Below are positions 1 to 7,462 of a stretch of 39,040 nucleotides of DNA, one piece after another. The stretch comes from Cryobacterium sp. Y50. Its GTDB lineage: Bacteria > Actinomycetota > Actinomycetes > Actinomycetales > Microbacteriaceae. Positions within the stretch are counted from its first letter, which is position 1. Each line of letters starts with the position of its first letter. The stretch lies in assembly GCF_002929805.1 (NCBI RefSeq), contig NZ_PJJM01000071.1:1-39040 (forward strand). Direction: 5' to 3'. Under the pieces are notes generated by a model. That model did no database searches and had not been told where the DNA came from. It worked only from the letters and a program-made list of their open reading frames with translations. A program made the position numbers and the translations under genes.

Positions 1-1
1 A

Positions 2-58
2 TTCGCCATGCTGCGAGACGGCACCCTCTACGAAACTGAACACCAACTCGCTGCTTGA
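2..58 (+). CDS. 3' end of an unidentified gene
   Basis: An open frame enters from the left edge and ends with TGA at 56-58. Its last 18 residues read FAMLRDGTLYETEHQLAA. The start lies outside the window and the tail is too short to assign a family. It runs in the same direction as pspA, with 171 nt between them. No convincing rho-independent terminator separates the two, so read-through is possible. Confidence 0.5.
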   Translation, partial: FAMLRDGTLYETEHQLAA

Positions 59-229
59 CAAAAACATAGGGGCACCCCCCAATTATTGCGGGGTAGACCG
101 TTGACGCGGTCAGGAAGGTCCGCTGCTGCCCTGTTCCCAGACTCTGCCGACCCGCAGACCCTAAACTTTTCAGGTGTACCGGCGCGGGACTCCTCGTTGC
201 CGCCCGACTCCCGTTGAAAGGACCTCCGA

Positions 230-961
230 ATGACCAAGCAGTCCATTTTCGGCCGCATCTCCCAGCTCGCGAAGGCGAACATCAACGCCATCCTCGACTC
301 GGCGGAAGACCCCCAGAAGATGCTCGACCAGATGGTGCGCGACTTCTCCAGCAGCATCTCTGATGCCGAGAGTGCGATCGCCGAGACCATCGGCAACCTG
401 CGCCTGCTCGAAGATGACTACCGCGAAGACCAGGAAGCCGCCGTGGAGTGGGGCGGCAAGGCCCTCGCCGCGAGTCGCAAGGCCGACGAGCTGCGCCTGG
501 TCGGCAACACCAGCGACGCCGACAAGTTCGACAACCTCGCCAAGGTCGCGCTCGGTCGCCAGCTCACCTCGGAGAAAGAGGTGCGGACCGCCGAACCGCA
601 GATTCAGTCACAGACCGCTGTCGTCAACCAGCTGAAGACCGGCTTGAACACCATGAAAGAGAAGTTGGTGCAGCTCACCAACAAGCGTGCAAAGCTCGTT
701 GCGCGCTCCAAGACCGCCAAGGCGCAGGCGCAGGTGATGGATGCCGTCAAGAGCATCGATATGATGGACCCGACCAGCGAGGTCAACCGCTTCGAGGACA
801 AGATTCGCCGCGAAGAAGCCCGGGTGCGAGGTGCGCAGGAGCTCACCGCGTCGAGCCTCGACGCCCAGTTCGAAAGCCTCGACGACCTTGGCGAGCTCAC
901 CGAAGTGGATGCCCGCCTCGCTGCCCTGAAAGCCGGAAACACCGCCGCGCTCGAGCGCTGA
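230..961 (+). CDS. pspA: PspA/IM30 family envelope-stress protein
   Basis: The 243-residue product begins MTKQSIFGRISQLAKANINA and continues with the ILDSAEDPQKMLDQMVRDF segment typical of PspA/IM30/Vipp1. The N-terminal amphipathic helix (about residues 3-22) is the membrane-binding part in this family. The rest is a long, charged, Ala/Glu/Lys-rich helical coiled coil with no membrane segment, and the length is about the family norm. PspA proteins assemble on the cytoplasmic face of the membrane and limit proton leakage under envelope stress. The start is set by GAAAGGA at 216-222, seven nt before ATG. No pspB/C-like partner lies next to it, as is usual in actinobacteria. A long hairpin follows the stop codon. 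Confidence 0.93.
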   Translation: MTKQSIFGRISQLAKANINAILDSAEDPQKMLDQMVRDFSSSISDAESAIAETIGNLRLLEDDYREDQEAAVEWGGKALAASRKADELRLVGNTSDADKFDNLAKVALGRQLTSEKEVRTAEPQIQSQTAVVNQLKTGLNTMKEKLVQLTNKRAKLVARSKTAKAQAQVMDAVKSIDMMDPTSEVNRFEDKIRREEARVRGAQELTASSLDAQFESLDDLGELTEVDARLAALKAGNTAALER

Positions 962-968
962 CCCATTC

Positions 969-1022
969 AGTGGATAACTTTGGTGAGTGACGCCCCGATG
1001 CCACCCACCAAGGTTGTCCACT
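969..1022. terminator. Long inverted repeat downstream of pspA
   Basis: Arms at 969-985 and 1006-1022 pair over 17 positions in RNA: 15 Watson-Crick pairs and two G-U. Three further pairs form inward after one mismatch. The repeat starts 8 nt after the pspA stop. No T-run follows, so it is either a U-poor actinobacterial terminator or an mRNA 3'-end stabiliser. Confidence 0.55.
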
Positions 1023-1150
1023 CAGGACCTGGCCGGCCAGCGGTGGACTCGAGCCCGGCCGATCTGGCCGACCGGGCGCCTCCGCTTCGCTGAATCTCGG
1101 CGATAAATTCGCTCTCGGCGAAGCGGACGCTACTGGCCCCGGCCGCTGCG

Positions 1151-1166
1151 CCATACTGAAGTATGG
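1151..1166 (+). promoter_or_regulatory. Small hairpin over the arginase-family start codon
   Basis: CCATAC and GTATGG form a perfect 6-bp stem with a TGAA loop, and the ATG at 1163-1165 lies inside the 3' arm. No Shine-Dalgarno sequence precedes this ATG. CATACT at 1152-1157 could be a weak -10 for a leaderless transcript, in which case the hairpin would exist only in DNA. Both readings are inference. Confidence 0.3.
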
Positions 1167-1996
1167 CTCCCACCTTCGTTGTAGTACCGCAGTGGCAGGG
1201 TTCGATTTCTCCGCGCGCAATGCGCTTGGTCGACGGGGCGGCGGCTATTCAAGGCGATCTGCCGTTTTCGGCCACGCGTATGGTCGACGTGCCGATCGAG
1301 GCCGGTGACGCCCTAGATACCGGGGTACACCGGTTCTCCGCGATCCAGCAGGTGCGTGAACGCCACACCGCTGTTTTGAAGGACACGGCCGATTGGGCGC
1401 TCTCCATCGGCGGTGACTGCGGCATTGCCCTCGCCGCCGTCGAGCACGCGGCGCGCACGCATCCGGGCGACCTGGCCGTCGTCTGGTTCGACGCCCACCC
1501 CGACCTGCACACGCCAGAGACCTCACCGTCCGGCGGATTCTGCGGCATGGTGCTGCGCGCGATCAGCGGTGAGGGGCCTGCCGAACTGAAACTCGCCGCC
1601 GCGAGCAGCGTGTCACTCGACCACGTCTTGCTGGCCGGAATCCGCGATGTCGACGATGCCGAAGACGTTCTGCTGCAAGAGCGCGGCCTTGTGAGCGTGT
1701 CCTGCTCCGAGCTGACCGACCCGGCTGCCCTCGTCACGGCCGTCGCGAAAATGGGCGCGAAGCACGTCTTCGTGCACATCGACCTGGATGTGCTGGATCC
1801 GTCGGCGCTCGACGGCTTGAGTGATCTCATTCCGTTCGGGCTCAGTGTGGCCGACCTCGGCGGCGCGATCACCGCCCTGCGCGCTGAGTTCGTCCTCGCC
1901 GGAGCGACGATAACCGGGTTCGCGCCGGCCTCCCCCGAGGCGGCGACCGACGATCTACCGAGCATTCTGCGCATCATCGGGGCGCTCACGCGATAG
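1163..1996 (+). CDS. Arginase/agmatinase/formiminoglutamase family protein
   Basis: A 277-residue ureohydrolase-fold protein, within the usual 270-320 range. Visible metal-site motifs are SIGGDCG (residues 81-87), WFDAHPDLHTPE (108-119, giving Asp110, His112, Asp114) and HIDLDVLDP (205-213, giving Asp207 and Asp209). The family hydrolyses guanidino groups (arginine, agmatine, formiminoglutamate and relatives) with two Mn ions. The first ligand is normally His in GGDH but is Cys86 here, so substrate and activity cannot be assigned. No SD is visible, and transcription may be leaderless. It is followed by an unrelated crotonase after 213 nt, so the neighbourhood does not indicate a pathway. Confidence 0.88.
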   Translation: MAPTFVVVPQWQGSISPRAMRLVDGAAAIQGDLPFSATRMVDVPIEAGDALDTGVHRFSAIQQVRERHTAVLKDTADWALSIGGDCGIALAAVEHAARTHPGDLAVVWFDAHPDLHTPETSPSGGFCGMVLRAISGEGPAELKLAAASSVSLDHVLLAGIRDVDDAEDVLLQERGLVSVSCSELTDPAALVTAVAKMGAKHVFVHIDLDVLDPSALDGLSDLIPFGLSVADLGGAITALRAEFVLAGATITGFAPASPEAATDDLPSILRIIGALTR

Positions 1997-2043
1997 GCAA
2001 TGAGTGGGCTACCCGGGTGGTCGGACTGCGCCAGCGGGAATGC

Positions 2044-2145
2044 GCATAACTCTTACAATTTCTGGCTGGCCGAGGATACCCCGGTGTCATTCCGGGCAAC
2101 TCCGGGGAACCCCGGGGAACCCCCAACGAATTGCAGGAGTTATGC
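2044..2145. repeat. Large imperfect inverted repeat with G/C-rich core
   Basis: Arms at 2044-2060 and 2129-2145 pair at 16 of 17 positions (one G-U, one mismatch). They enclose a 68-nt core with a second stem (CCCCGG 2079-2084 with CCGGGG 2102-2107) and a 10-bp tandem repeat ending GGGGAAC (2101-2110 and 2111-2120). It fills most of the gap between the arginase-family gene and the crotonase and ends 55 nt before the crotonase SD. It could be a terminator, a 5' leader structure or a small miniature element. Confidence 0.5.
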
Positions 2146-2209
2146 ACACGCTCGGGGCGATACGTCCGTCCAGCAAAGCACAAAATTCACACCGATTATT
2201 GGAGGCCAC

Positions 2210-2998
2210 ATGACCGATCAGCCCCGCATCCTCACCGAGCGCCGCGGCCACATTCTGCTGATCGGGTTCAATCGGCCCGAGAAACGCAATGCCGCCGATT
2301 TCGCCCTGCTGCAGCAGCTCGCCCTCGCCTACGGTGAGCTCGATCGCGACCCCGAGCTGCGCGTCGGCCTGGTCTACGCGGTCGGCGAGCACTTCACGGC
2401 CGGGCTCGATCTGGCCGACATCGGTCCGCGGCTCGGCCCCGCCGGGCTTGAAATGGTACCGGAGGGCGGCATCAACCCGTGGCAAGTGGATGGCGAATCC
2501 CTCTGCAAACCGGTCGTTATCGCCGTGCAGGGCACCTGCCTTACCCTCGGCATCGAGCTCATGCTCGCGAGTGACATCGTGGTCGCCGCCGAATCGACCC
2601 GATTCGGGCAGATCGAGGTAGCCCGCGGCATCCTGCCGTTCGGCGGCGCGACGATTCGGTTTCCGCGCGCGGCCGGCTGGGGCAATGCCATGCGCTGGCT
2701 GCTCACCGGCGACCTGTTCGATGCCGCCGAAGCGTATCGTTTGGGCCTCGTGCAGGAGATCGTGCCCGACGGCACCCAGTTCGACCGGGCGCTTGAGCTC
2801 GCCGAGAAGATTGCCGCCCAGGCGCCCCTCGCGATCCAGGCCACCCTGGTCAACGCTCGCCTGGCGCAGCGGGAGGGGGCGGCATCCGCCGAACAAGAGC
2901 TGCAGCCGGCCCTCGCCCGCCTGGTGCAAACCGAGGATTCCCGCATCGGCATGCAGTCCTTCCTGACCCGAACCCCCGCCGTCTTCGTCGGCCGCTAG
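2210..2998 (+). CDS. Enoyl-CoA hydratase/isomerase (crotonase) family protein
   Basis: I place the start at ATG 2210, which has a strong GGAGG at 2201-2205. This gives 262 residues, the usual crotonase length. The frame stays open back to 2000, but that part translates the inverted-repeat element and is not conserved-looking. Visible are the N-terminal RPEKRNA motif, the oxyanion-hole region HFTAGLDL (61-68), and the pair LGIELMLASD and RFGQIEVARGILPFGG. Both catalytic glutamates of enoyl-CoA hydratases are kept (Glu115, Glu136). The likely reaction is hydration or isomerisation of an acyl-CoA in fatty-acid or amino-acid degradation. The exact substrate is not readable. It is a single-gene unit. 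Confidence 0.9.
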   Translation: MTDQPRILTERRGHILLIGFNRPEKRNAADFALLQQLALAYGELDRDPELRVGLVYAVGEHFTAGLDLADIGPRLGPAGLEMVPEGGINPWQVDGESLCKPVVIAVQGTCLTLGIELMLASDIVVAAESTRFGQIEVARGILPFGGATIRFPRAAGWGNAMRWLLTGDLFDAAEAYRLGLVQEIVPDGTQFDRALELAEKIAAQAPLAIQATLVNARLAQREGAASAEQELQPALARLVQTEDSRIGMQSFLTRTPAVFVGR

Positions 2999-3386
2999 CC
3001 CCGAGCGCACCCTGTTCTTTGCCAACCGGGCCCGCCCCCTTGCATAAGGTCGGCCCGGACACGCTGGGAGGCTCTTGCTCCCTACGGGGATGGCTGAAAC
3101 CCCCAGTTCCGTCATAACGGCAGCAGCAACGCGCACGTCGACCACAATACGTAAATGACCACCGGTATCGATCTCAATGAGTGAGCGAGCGAGCATGACT
3201 CATCGAGCCAGTGCAGACGAGACCGCCTCGCGGTCAACGTGGGCGGCACGAATTCTTCGCCGGAGAGCCCGCGGATGCCCCAAGACGTGCCGGCAGCGAC
3301 GCCGCTCGCCAGAAAACTCAAGGTGGCAACCCTTCGCGTCGGGGTAGGCTGCTCAATACCGCCGTCACCTTAGTCAAGGAGAGTCA
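2999..3386. other. 388-nt intergenic stretch with no supported gene
   Basis: Short frames exist on both strands, but none has an SD, recognisable motif or convincing codon pattern. Two small inverted repeats are visible: GGGAG/CTCCC at 3066-3082, possibly a weak terminator for the crotonase, and ATGAGT/ACTCAT at 3177-3203. The 3' end carries the leader of the next gene, with AAGGAG just before its ATG. The middle may be a decayed gene, but I recognise nothing in it. Confidence 0.5.
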
Positions 3387-4880
3387 ATGTCGAGTCAAAG
3401 CTACGACGTCATTGTGATCGGCGGCGGCGCTGTCGGCGAGAACGCGGCCGACCGCACCGCGCAGGGCGGCCTGCGCACGGTCGTCGTCGAAAACGACCTG
3501 GTCGGCGGCGAATGCTCGTACTGGGCCTGCATGCCGTCTAAGGCACTGCTGCGCAGCGGCGCCGCCCTCGCTGCGGCCAAGCGAGTGCCGGGTGCTGCCG
3601 AAGCCGTCACCGGAACCGTCGACGTGCGCGCCGCCCTCAAGCAACGCGATTCCATCGCGAGCCATTGGAAGGACGACGGCCAGGCGAAGTGGCTTGAGTC
3701 GGCCGGTATCGACTTGGTGCGCGGCCACGCCCGCCTCACGGGCACGAAAGAGGTCACCGTGACAGCCGTCGACGGAACCGTGACCGTGCTCACGGCCACG
3801 CACGCCATCGTCGTCAGCACCGGTTCGGCGTCACTGTTGCCCGACATTCCGGGCGTCCAAGACGTCGAACCGTGGACCAGCCGCGACGCGACCAGCGCCC
3901 AGGAGATTCCGCGCCGCCTGGCCGTGATCGGCGGCGGTGTCGTCGCCGCCGAGATGGCCGCCGCCTACGCATCACTCGGCTCGACAGTGACGGTCATCGC
4001 GCGCAGCCCGCTGCTCGGCGGTCAGGAACCCTTTGCCGGTGAACTTGTCACTGCCGCCCTGCGGCGCAGCGGTGTCACCGTCCTCGTCGGCCGGTCCACC
4101 ACCGAAGCCCACCGCGCAGCGGACGGCACCGTCGTGCTCACCCTCGATGACGACAGCACCGTCAGTGCCGAGAAAGTGCTCGTGGCCACTGGTCGAATTC
4201 CACGCACTCACGACCTGGGCCTGGAAATGGTCGGTCTCGAACCTGGCGACTGGCTCTCCGTCGACGACACCATGCTCGTGCAGGGCGATTCCCCCGTGCT
4301 GGCCGGTGACTGGCTCTACGCCACCGGTGACGTCAATCATCGCGCGCTGCTCACCCACCAGGGCAAGTACCAGGCCCGAGCAGCCGGTGACGCGATCGTG
4401 ACCCGCGCGGCTGGCAGCCCGATCGACACGGCGCCGTGGGGCGCTCACGTCGCGACCGCCGACCACGCCGCCGTGCCCCAGGTCACCTTCACCGACCCGG
4501 AGGTAGCCTCGGTCGGGCTGACCGCGGCATCCGCTGTGAAGGCGGGGCATCGCATCCGTATTCTCGATTACGACCTGGCCAACCTCGGCGGTGCCTCCGT
4601 GCTCGCCGTCGGCTACGTCGGCAAGGCGCGCGCGATCGTCGATCTCGACCGCGAGGTTCTGCTTGGCGTCACCTTCGTCGGGCAGGATGTAGCCGAGCTG
4701 CTGCATTCCGCCACGGTCGCCATTGTCGGCGAGGTACCTATCAACCGGCTGTGGCACGCCGTGCCGAGCTACCCGACGCTGAGCGAGGTCTGGCTGCGCT
4801 TGCTCGAAGCCTACGGACGCCCCGGGCTCACCGACAACGACACCGACACCAAGGACGAGAACGAGGACGAGAACGAGTAG
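3387..4880 (+). CDS. NAD(P)/FAD-dependent oxidoreductase, class I disulfide-reductase family
   Basis: A 497-residue flavoprotein with the fold order of lipoamide dehydrogenase and mercuric reductase. The FAD-binding motif VIVIGGGAVGENAA lies at residues 8-21, the redox disulfide motif GGECSYWACMPSK at 40-52 (Cys43 and Cys48), a second dinucleotide motif RLAVIGGGVVAAE sits mid-protein, and LYATGDVN marks the second FAD contact. The C-terminal dimerisation domain ends in PSYPTLSE. True disulfide reductases have a catalytic His two residues before PT.SE's Thr; here that position is Tyr462, with Glu467 kept. It is therefore probably not a genuine lipoamide dehydrogenase. The tail is strongly acidic (DTKDENEDENE). 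AAGGAG precedes the ATG. The HExxH gene follows after 3 nt. Confidence 0.9.
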   Translation: MSSQSYDVIVIGGGAVGENAADRTAQGGLRTVVVENDLVGGECSYWACMPSKALLRSGAALAAAKRVPGAAEAVTGTVDVRAALKQRDSIASHWKDDGQAKWLESAGIDLVRGHARLTGTKEVTVTAVDGTVTVLTATHAIVVSTGSASLLPDIPGVQDVEPWTSRDATSAQEIPRRLAVIGGGVVAAEMAAAYASLGSTVTVIARSPLLGGQEPFAGELVTAALRRSGVTVLVGRSTTEAHRAADGTVVLTLDDDSTVSAEKVLVATGRIPRTHDLGLEMVGLEPGDWLSVDDTMLVQGDSPVLAGDWLYATGDVNHRALLTHQGKYQARAAGDAIVTRAAGSPIDTAPWGAHVATADHAAVPQVTFTDPEVASVGLTAASAVKAGHRIRILDYDLANLGGASVLAVGYVGKARAIVDLDREVLLGVTFVGQDVAELLHSATVAIVGEVPINRLWHAVPSYPTLSEVWLRLLEAYGRPGLTDNDTDTKDENEDENE

Positions 4881-4883
4881 CGG

Positions 4884-5243
4884 ATGCGGCGCATCCTCTT
4901 TGATTCAGCCGTTAGCCGTGCCGGTTACCTGTACGCAACCGCGTTCGGGCTGGTCTGGGGCTCGATCTGGAGCACCGGCCGAGTCGAGCGCAGAGCTGGC
5001 CTGTACGTGTTTCGCGGCATGCCGCCCTGGACGTTCGGACGCGGCGGCTCGTGCGTCGGCGGCTGCTACCTCACCAATCAGAACGTCACCACGGCCGTGC
5101 TCGAACACGAGGCCATACACAAACGCCAGTGGCAGCGCTTCGGCATGGTCTTCCCGCTGCTGTACGCCGTCGCCGGGAGCAATCCGCTCAAGAACCGCTT
5201 TGAGATCGAAGCCGGGCTGAAAAAAGGCGGCTACATTCGCTAG
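4884..5243 (+). CDS. Small hypothetical protein with HExxH motif
   Basis: A 119-residue protein starting 3 nt after the flavoprotein stop, so the two are almost certainly cotranscribed. The central part reads GGSCVGGCYLT, followed by LEHEAIHKRQWQRFG, which contains an exact HExxH zinc-binding motif (HEAIH). A conserved-looking end NRFEIEAGLKKGGYIR supplies a further Glu as a possible third ligand. There is no clear signal peptide. The segment MVFPLLYAVAG is hydrophobic but short. I recall similar short actinobacterial proteins, sometimes labelled Fe-S oxidoreductase, but there is no cluster motif to support that name. Whether it is an active peptidase is unknown. Confidence 0.8.
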   Translation: MRRILFDSAVSRAGYLYATAFGLVWGSIWSTGRVERRAGLYVFRGMPPWTFGRGGSCVGGCYLTNQNVTTAVLEHEAIHKRQWQRFGMVFPLLYAVAGSNPLKNRFEIEAGLKKGGYIR

Positions 5244-5293
5244 TCCGACCATTGTGGTTCGTGACCCACGACATCCGTCGCCGGGACGCAGCG

Positions 5294-5339
5294 CACACAA
5301 AACCGCCCGGCCTGCGAACAAGCTGGGCGGTTTTGTGTG
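5294..5339. terminator. Bidirectional rho-independent terminator
   Basis: Perfect 15-bp arms, 5294-5308 and 5325-5339, end in CACACAAAA and TTTTGTGTG. An A-run therefore lies on one side and a T-run on the other. It sits between two convergent units, the HExxH gene (+) and katA (-), and can serve both. Confidence 0.9.
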
Positions 5340-5347
5340 AAGAAGTG

Positions 5348-6838
5348 CTACTGCGCGGTGACGTAGTCAGCGTCGATGGCGGCAGCCTCGGCGAAGACGG
5401 CGAGGTTAGCACGCAGCTTGGCGCCGAGGTCGGCGTCAACGCTGGTCCAGTACATGATGGCCCGCTCGGTAACCTCGGGGCGGGTCACGCCGCTAATGGC
5501 CCCGGTGATGGTGTCGAGGAACCGCGCCTTGGCAGCGTCGTCATAGACCTCGCGGTAGAGCGTTCCGGCCTGGCCGAAGTCGCTGTCTTCACTGCGCAGG
5601 GTCGCGGCGGCGCGCAGCAACGTTCCATCACCTTCCCAGGCACCCTCGCCAGCCGCAGCCGGGTCGGCGACGGGGCCCCCGAGGGAGTTGGGCGCGTAGT
5701 TCGGCACGCTCGGCGCGTTGAAGTGGTGACGCTGCGCTCCGTCCTGCGAGTAGTTGTTGACCGGGCTGACCGGAGCGTTGATCGGCAGTTGCGCATAGTT
5801 GGTTCCCACGCGGTAACGCTGCGCGTCGGGGTAGGAGAAGATGCGCGCCATGAGCATCTTGTCGGGGCTCGCGGCAATTCCGGGCACGAAGTTGGCGGGC
5901 GAGAACGCGGCTTGCTCGATCTCGGCGAAGAAATTCTCCGGGTTGCGGTTGAGGGTGTGGGTGCCGACTGGAATGAGCGGGAAATCGGCGTGCGGCCAGA
6001 CCTTGGTCACGTCGAACGGGTTGAACCGGTAGGTGTTGCCCTGCTCGTAGGGCATGACCTGCACGGAGACGTTCCAGGACGGGAAGTTTCCGGCGGCAAT
6101 GGCCTCGGACAGGTCGCGACGGTAGTAGTCGGCGTCAGCTCCGGCTAGTGCCTCGGCCTCTGACCCTTCCATCTCGACGTTGCCCTGGTTGGATTCGAAA
6201 TGGTACTTCACCCAGAAACGCTCGCCGGCCGCGTTGATCCACTGGTATGTGTGCGAGCCGAAGCCGGGCATTTCACGCCACGAGTGCGGCAAGCCGCGGT
6301 CGCCCATGAGGTAGGTGACCTGGTGGGCCGACTCCGGGGAGAGGGTCCAGAAGTCCCACTGCATGTTCGCGTCGCGCAGGCCGCTGCCCGGCAGGCGCTT
6401 CTGCGAGTGGATGAAGTCGGGAAACTTGATGCCGTCACGAATGAAGAAAACCGGGGTGTTGTTGCCGACGATGTCGTAGTTGCCCTCGGTCGTGTAGAAC
6501 TTGACCGAGAAGCCGCGCACGTCGCGCCAGGTGTCCGGGCTGCCCTGCTCGCCCGCCACGCTGGAGAAGCGCTGAAGGGTGGGGGTGACGGTGCCCGGCT
6601 GAAAAACGGCCGCGCGGGTGTACTTCGAGACGTCGCCGGTCACAACGAACTCGCCGTGCGCTCCGCCGCCCTTGGCATGCACGATGCGCTCCGGAATGCG
6701 CTCGCGGTTGAACTGGGCGAGCTTCTCGACTAGGTAGCGGTCGTGCAGCGCGGTGGCGCCGTCGGCGCCCACGGTGAGGGAGTGCGCGTCGCTGGCGATG
6801 GGCGTTCCCGTCTGGTCGGTAGTGGGCTTATTAGTCAT
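5348..6838 (-). CDS. katA: Monofunctional heme catalase
   Basis: A 496-residue small-subunit catalase that converts hydrogen peroxide to water and oxygen in the cytoplasm. The distal His lies in [14 protein letters not shown] (His54), the distal Asn in [15 protein letters not shown] (about residue 126), and the proximal heme-ligand Tyr in [12 protein letters not shown]. The whole length is intact, including the NADPH-binding region typical of this clade. AAGGAG stands 5 nt before the ATG at 6838. It lies 47 nt downstream of a Fur-family regulator on the same strand with no terminator between, so the two form an operon. This fits peroxide-responsive control. Confidence 0.97.
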   Translation of the reverse strand: MTNKPTTDQTGTPIASDAHSLTVGADGATALHDRYLVEKLAQFNRERIPERIVHAKGGGAHGEFVVTGDVSKYTRAAVFQPGTVTPTLQRFSSVAGEQGSPDTWRDVRGFSVKFYTTEGNYDIVGNNTPVFFIRDGIKFPDFIHSQKRLPGSGLRDANMQWDFWTLSPESAHQVTYLMGDRGLPHSWREMPGFGSHTYQWINAAGERFWVKYHFESNQGNVEMEGSEAEALAGADADYYRRDLSEAIAAGNFPSWNVSVQVMPYEQGNTYRFNPFDVTKVWPHADFPLIPVGTHTLNRNPENFFAEIEQAAFSPANFVPGIAASPDKMLMARIFSYPDAQRYRVGTNYAQLPINAPVSPVNNYSQDGAQRHHFNAPSVPNYAPNSLGGPVADPAAAGEGAWEGDGTLLRAAATLRSEDSDFGQAGTLYREVYDDAAKARFLDTITGAISGVTRPEVTERAIMYWTSVDADLGAKLRANLAVFAEAAAIDADYVTAQ

Positions 6839-6885
6839 AATGCTCCTTGGTGTGGATCAGCAACGCGAGGTTGACGGAAGTAAAG

Positions 6886-7368
6886 TCAGGGGTGTGCTGT
6901 GTCGAGCTGGCACTGGGCGCACAGGCCCCAGTAGATGACCTCGGCGGCGCGCACGTCAAAACCGAGCGCATCCGCCGGGGTGAGGCAGGGGGCATGACCG
7001 ATGGCGCAATCCACGTCGTGCACCACATTGCAGCGGGTGCAGACGATGTGGTGGTGATTGTCGCCGACCCGGCGTTCGAACAGGGCAGAAGAGCCGGCCG
7101 GTTCGATCTTGCGCACGAGTCCGGCGGTGCCGAATGAGGCGAGTACCCCGTAGATCGCCTGCAGCGAGGTTCCGGGCAGGTCGCTGCGTACCGCCCCGAA
7201 CAGGGCGTCGGCGTTGGAGTGCGGCATATCGGTGAGGGCGCGCAAAACCGCCAGGCGCGGCGCGGTCACCTTGAGACCAGCCGAACGGATGCTGTCGGCC
7301 AGCAACCCAGCGTCGGCTGCGGCCAGGCGCAGGCCCGCGGTCTCATCGCTCGGATCGGACTTCGTCAT
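6886..7368 (-). CDS. Fur-family metalloregulator (FurA/CatR/PerR-like)
   Basis: A 160-residue Fur-family repressor. The winged-helix DNA-binding domain covers roughly residues 25-95 (LKVTAPRLAVLRALTDMPHSNADALF, then SLQAIYGVLASFGTAGLV). The metal domain shows HHHIVCTRCNVVHDVD with Cys110 and Cys113, and a second pair Cys150 and Cys153 (CAQC), the structural zinc site of Fur/PerR proteins. Because it is the first gene of an operon with katA, a peroxide-sensing role like actinobacterial FurA or CatR is the best inference. Its promoter region holds a perfect 23-bp palindrome. The -10 TAAGGT ends 6 nt before the ATG, so the transcript should be leaderless. Confidence 0.93.
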   Translation of the reverse strand: MTKSDPSDETAGLRLAAADAGLLADSIRSAGLKVTAPRLAVLRALTDMPHSNADALFGAVRSDLPGTSLQAIYGVLASFGTAGLVRKIEPAGSSALFERRVGDNHHHIVCTRCNVVHDVDCAIGHAPCLTPADALGFDVRAAEVIYWGLCAQCQLDTAHP

Positions 7369-7374
7369 GCTCCG

Positions 7375-7435
7375 ACCTTAGCATTTGTTTTGAGTAATTC
7401 AAAACAATTCGGACAGATATTTAGCTAGCTAGGAT
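7375..7435. promoter_or_regulatory. Fur-type operator with overlapping divergent promoters
   Basis: TTGTTTTGA (7385-7393) and TCAAAACAA (7399-7407) form a perfect 9-5-9 palindrome. On the minus strand TTGAAT (7402-7397) and TAAGGT (7380-7375), 16 nt apart, form the fur promoter. The start codon follows 6 nt later. On the plus strand TAGGAT (7430-7435) with TTCGGA (7408-7413) is a plausible promoter for the MMPL gene. The palindrome covers the fur -35 and abuts the MMPL -35, so one bound dimer could affect both. Confidence 0.75.
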
Positions 7436-7462
7436 AGCAATTATCGAAGTTCTGGAGGAACT

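Noticed and set aside
90..160. Resemblance of GGTCAGGAAGGTCCG to the conserved part of the small SRP RNA
   Set aside because: The SRP core has the order GGTCAGGTCCGGAAGGAAGCAGCC; here the blocks are rearranged and there are no complementary ends.
2000..2209. N-terminal extension of the crotonase frame upstream of 2210
   Set aside because: It translates the inverted-repeat element, has no family similarity, and a strong GGAGG marks ATG 2210.
2087..3196. 369-codon minus-strand frame opposite the crotonase
   Set aside because: It mirrors the codon pattern of the plus-strand crotonase, whose motifs are clear.
3177..3346. Possible small Arg-rich protein in the 2999-3386 gap
   Set aside because: No SD, no motif, composition typical of non-coding G/C-rich DNA.
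5252..6733. Long plus-strand frames opposite katA
   Set aside because: Antisense shadows caused by high GC; the catalase on the other strand has all catalytic motifs.
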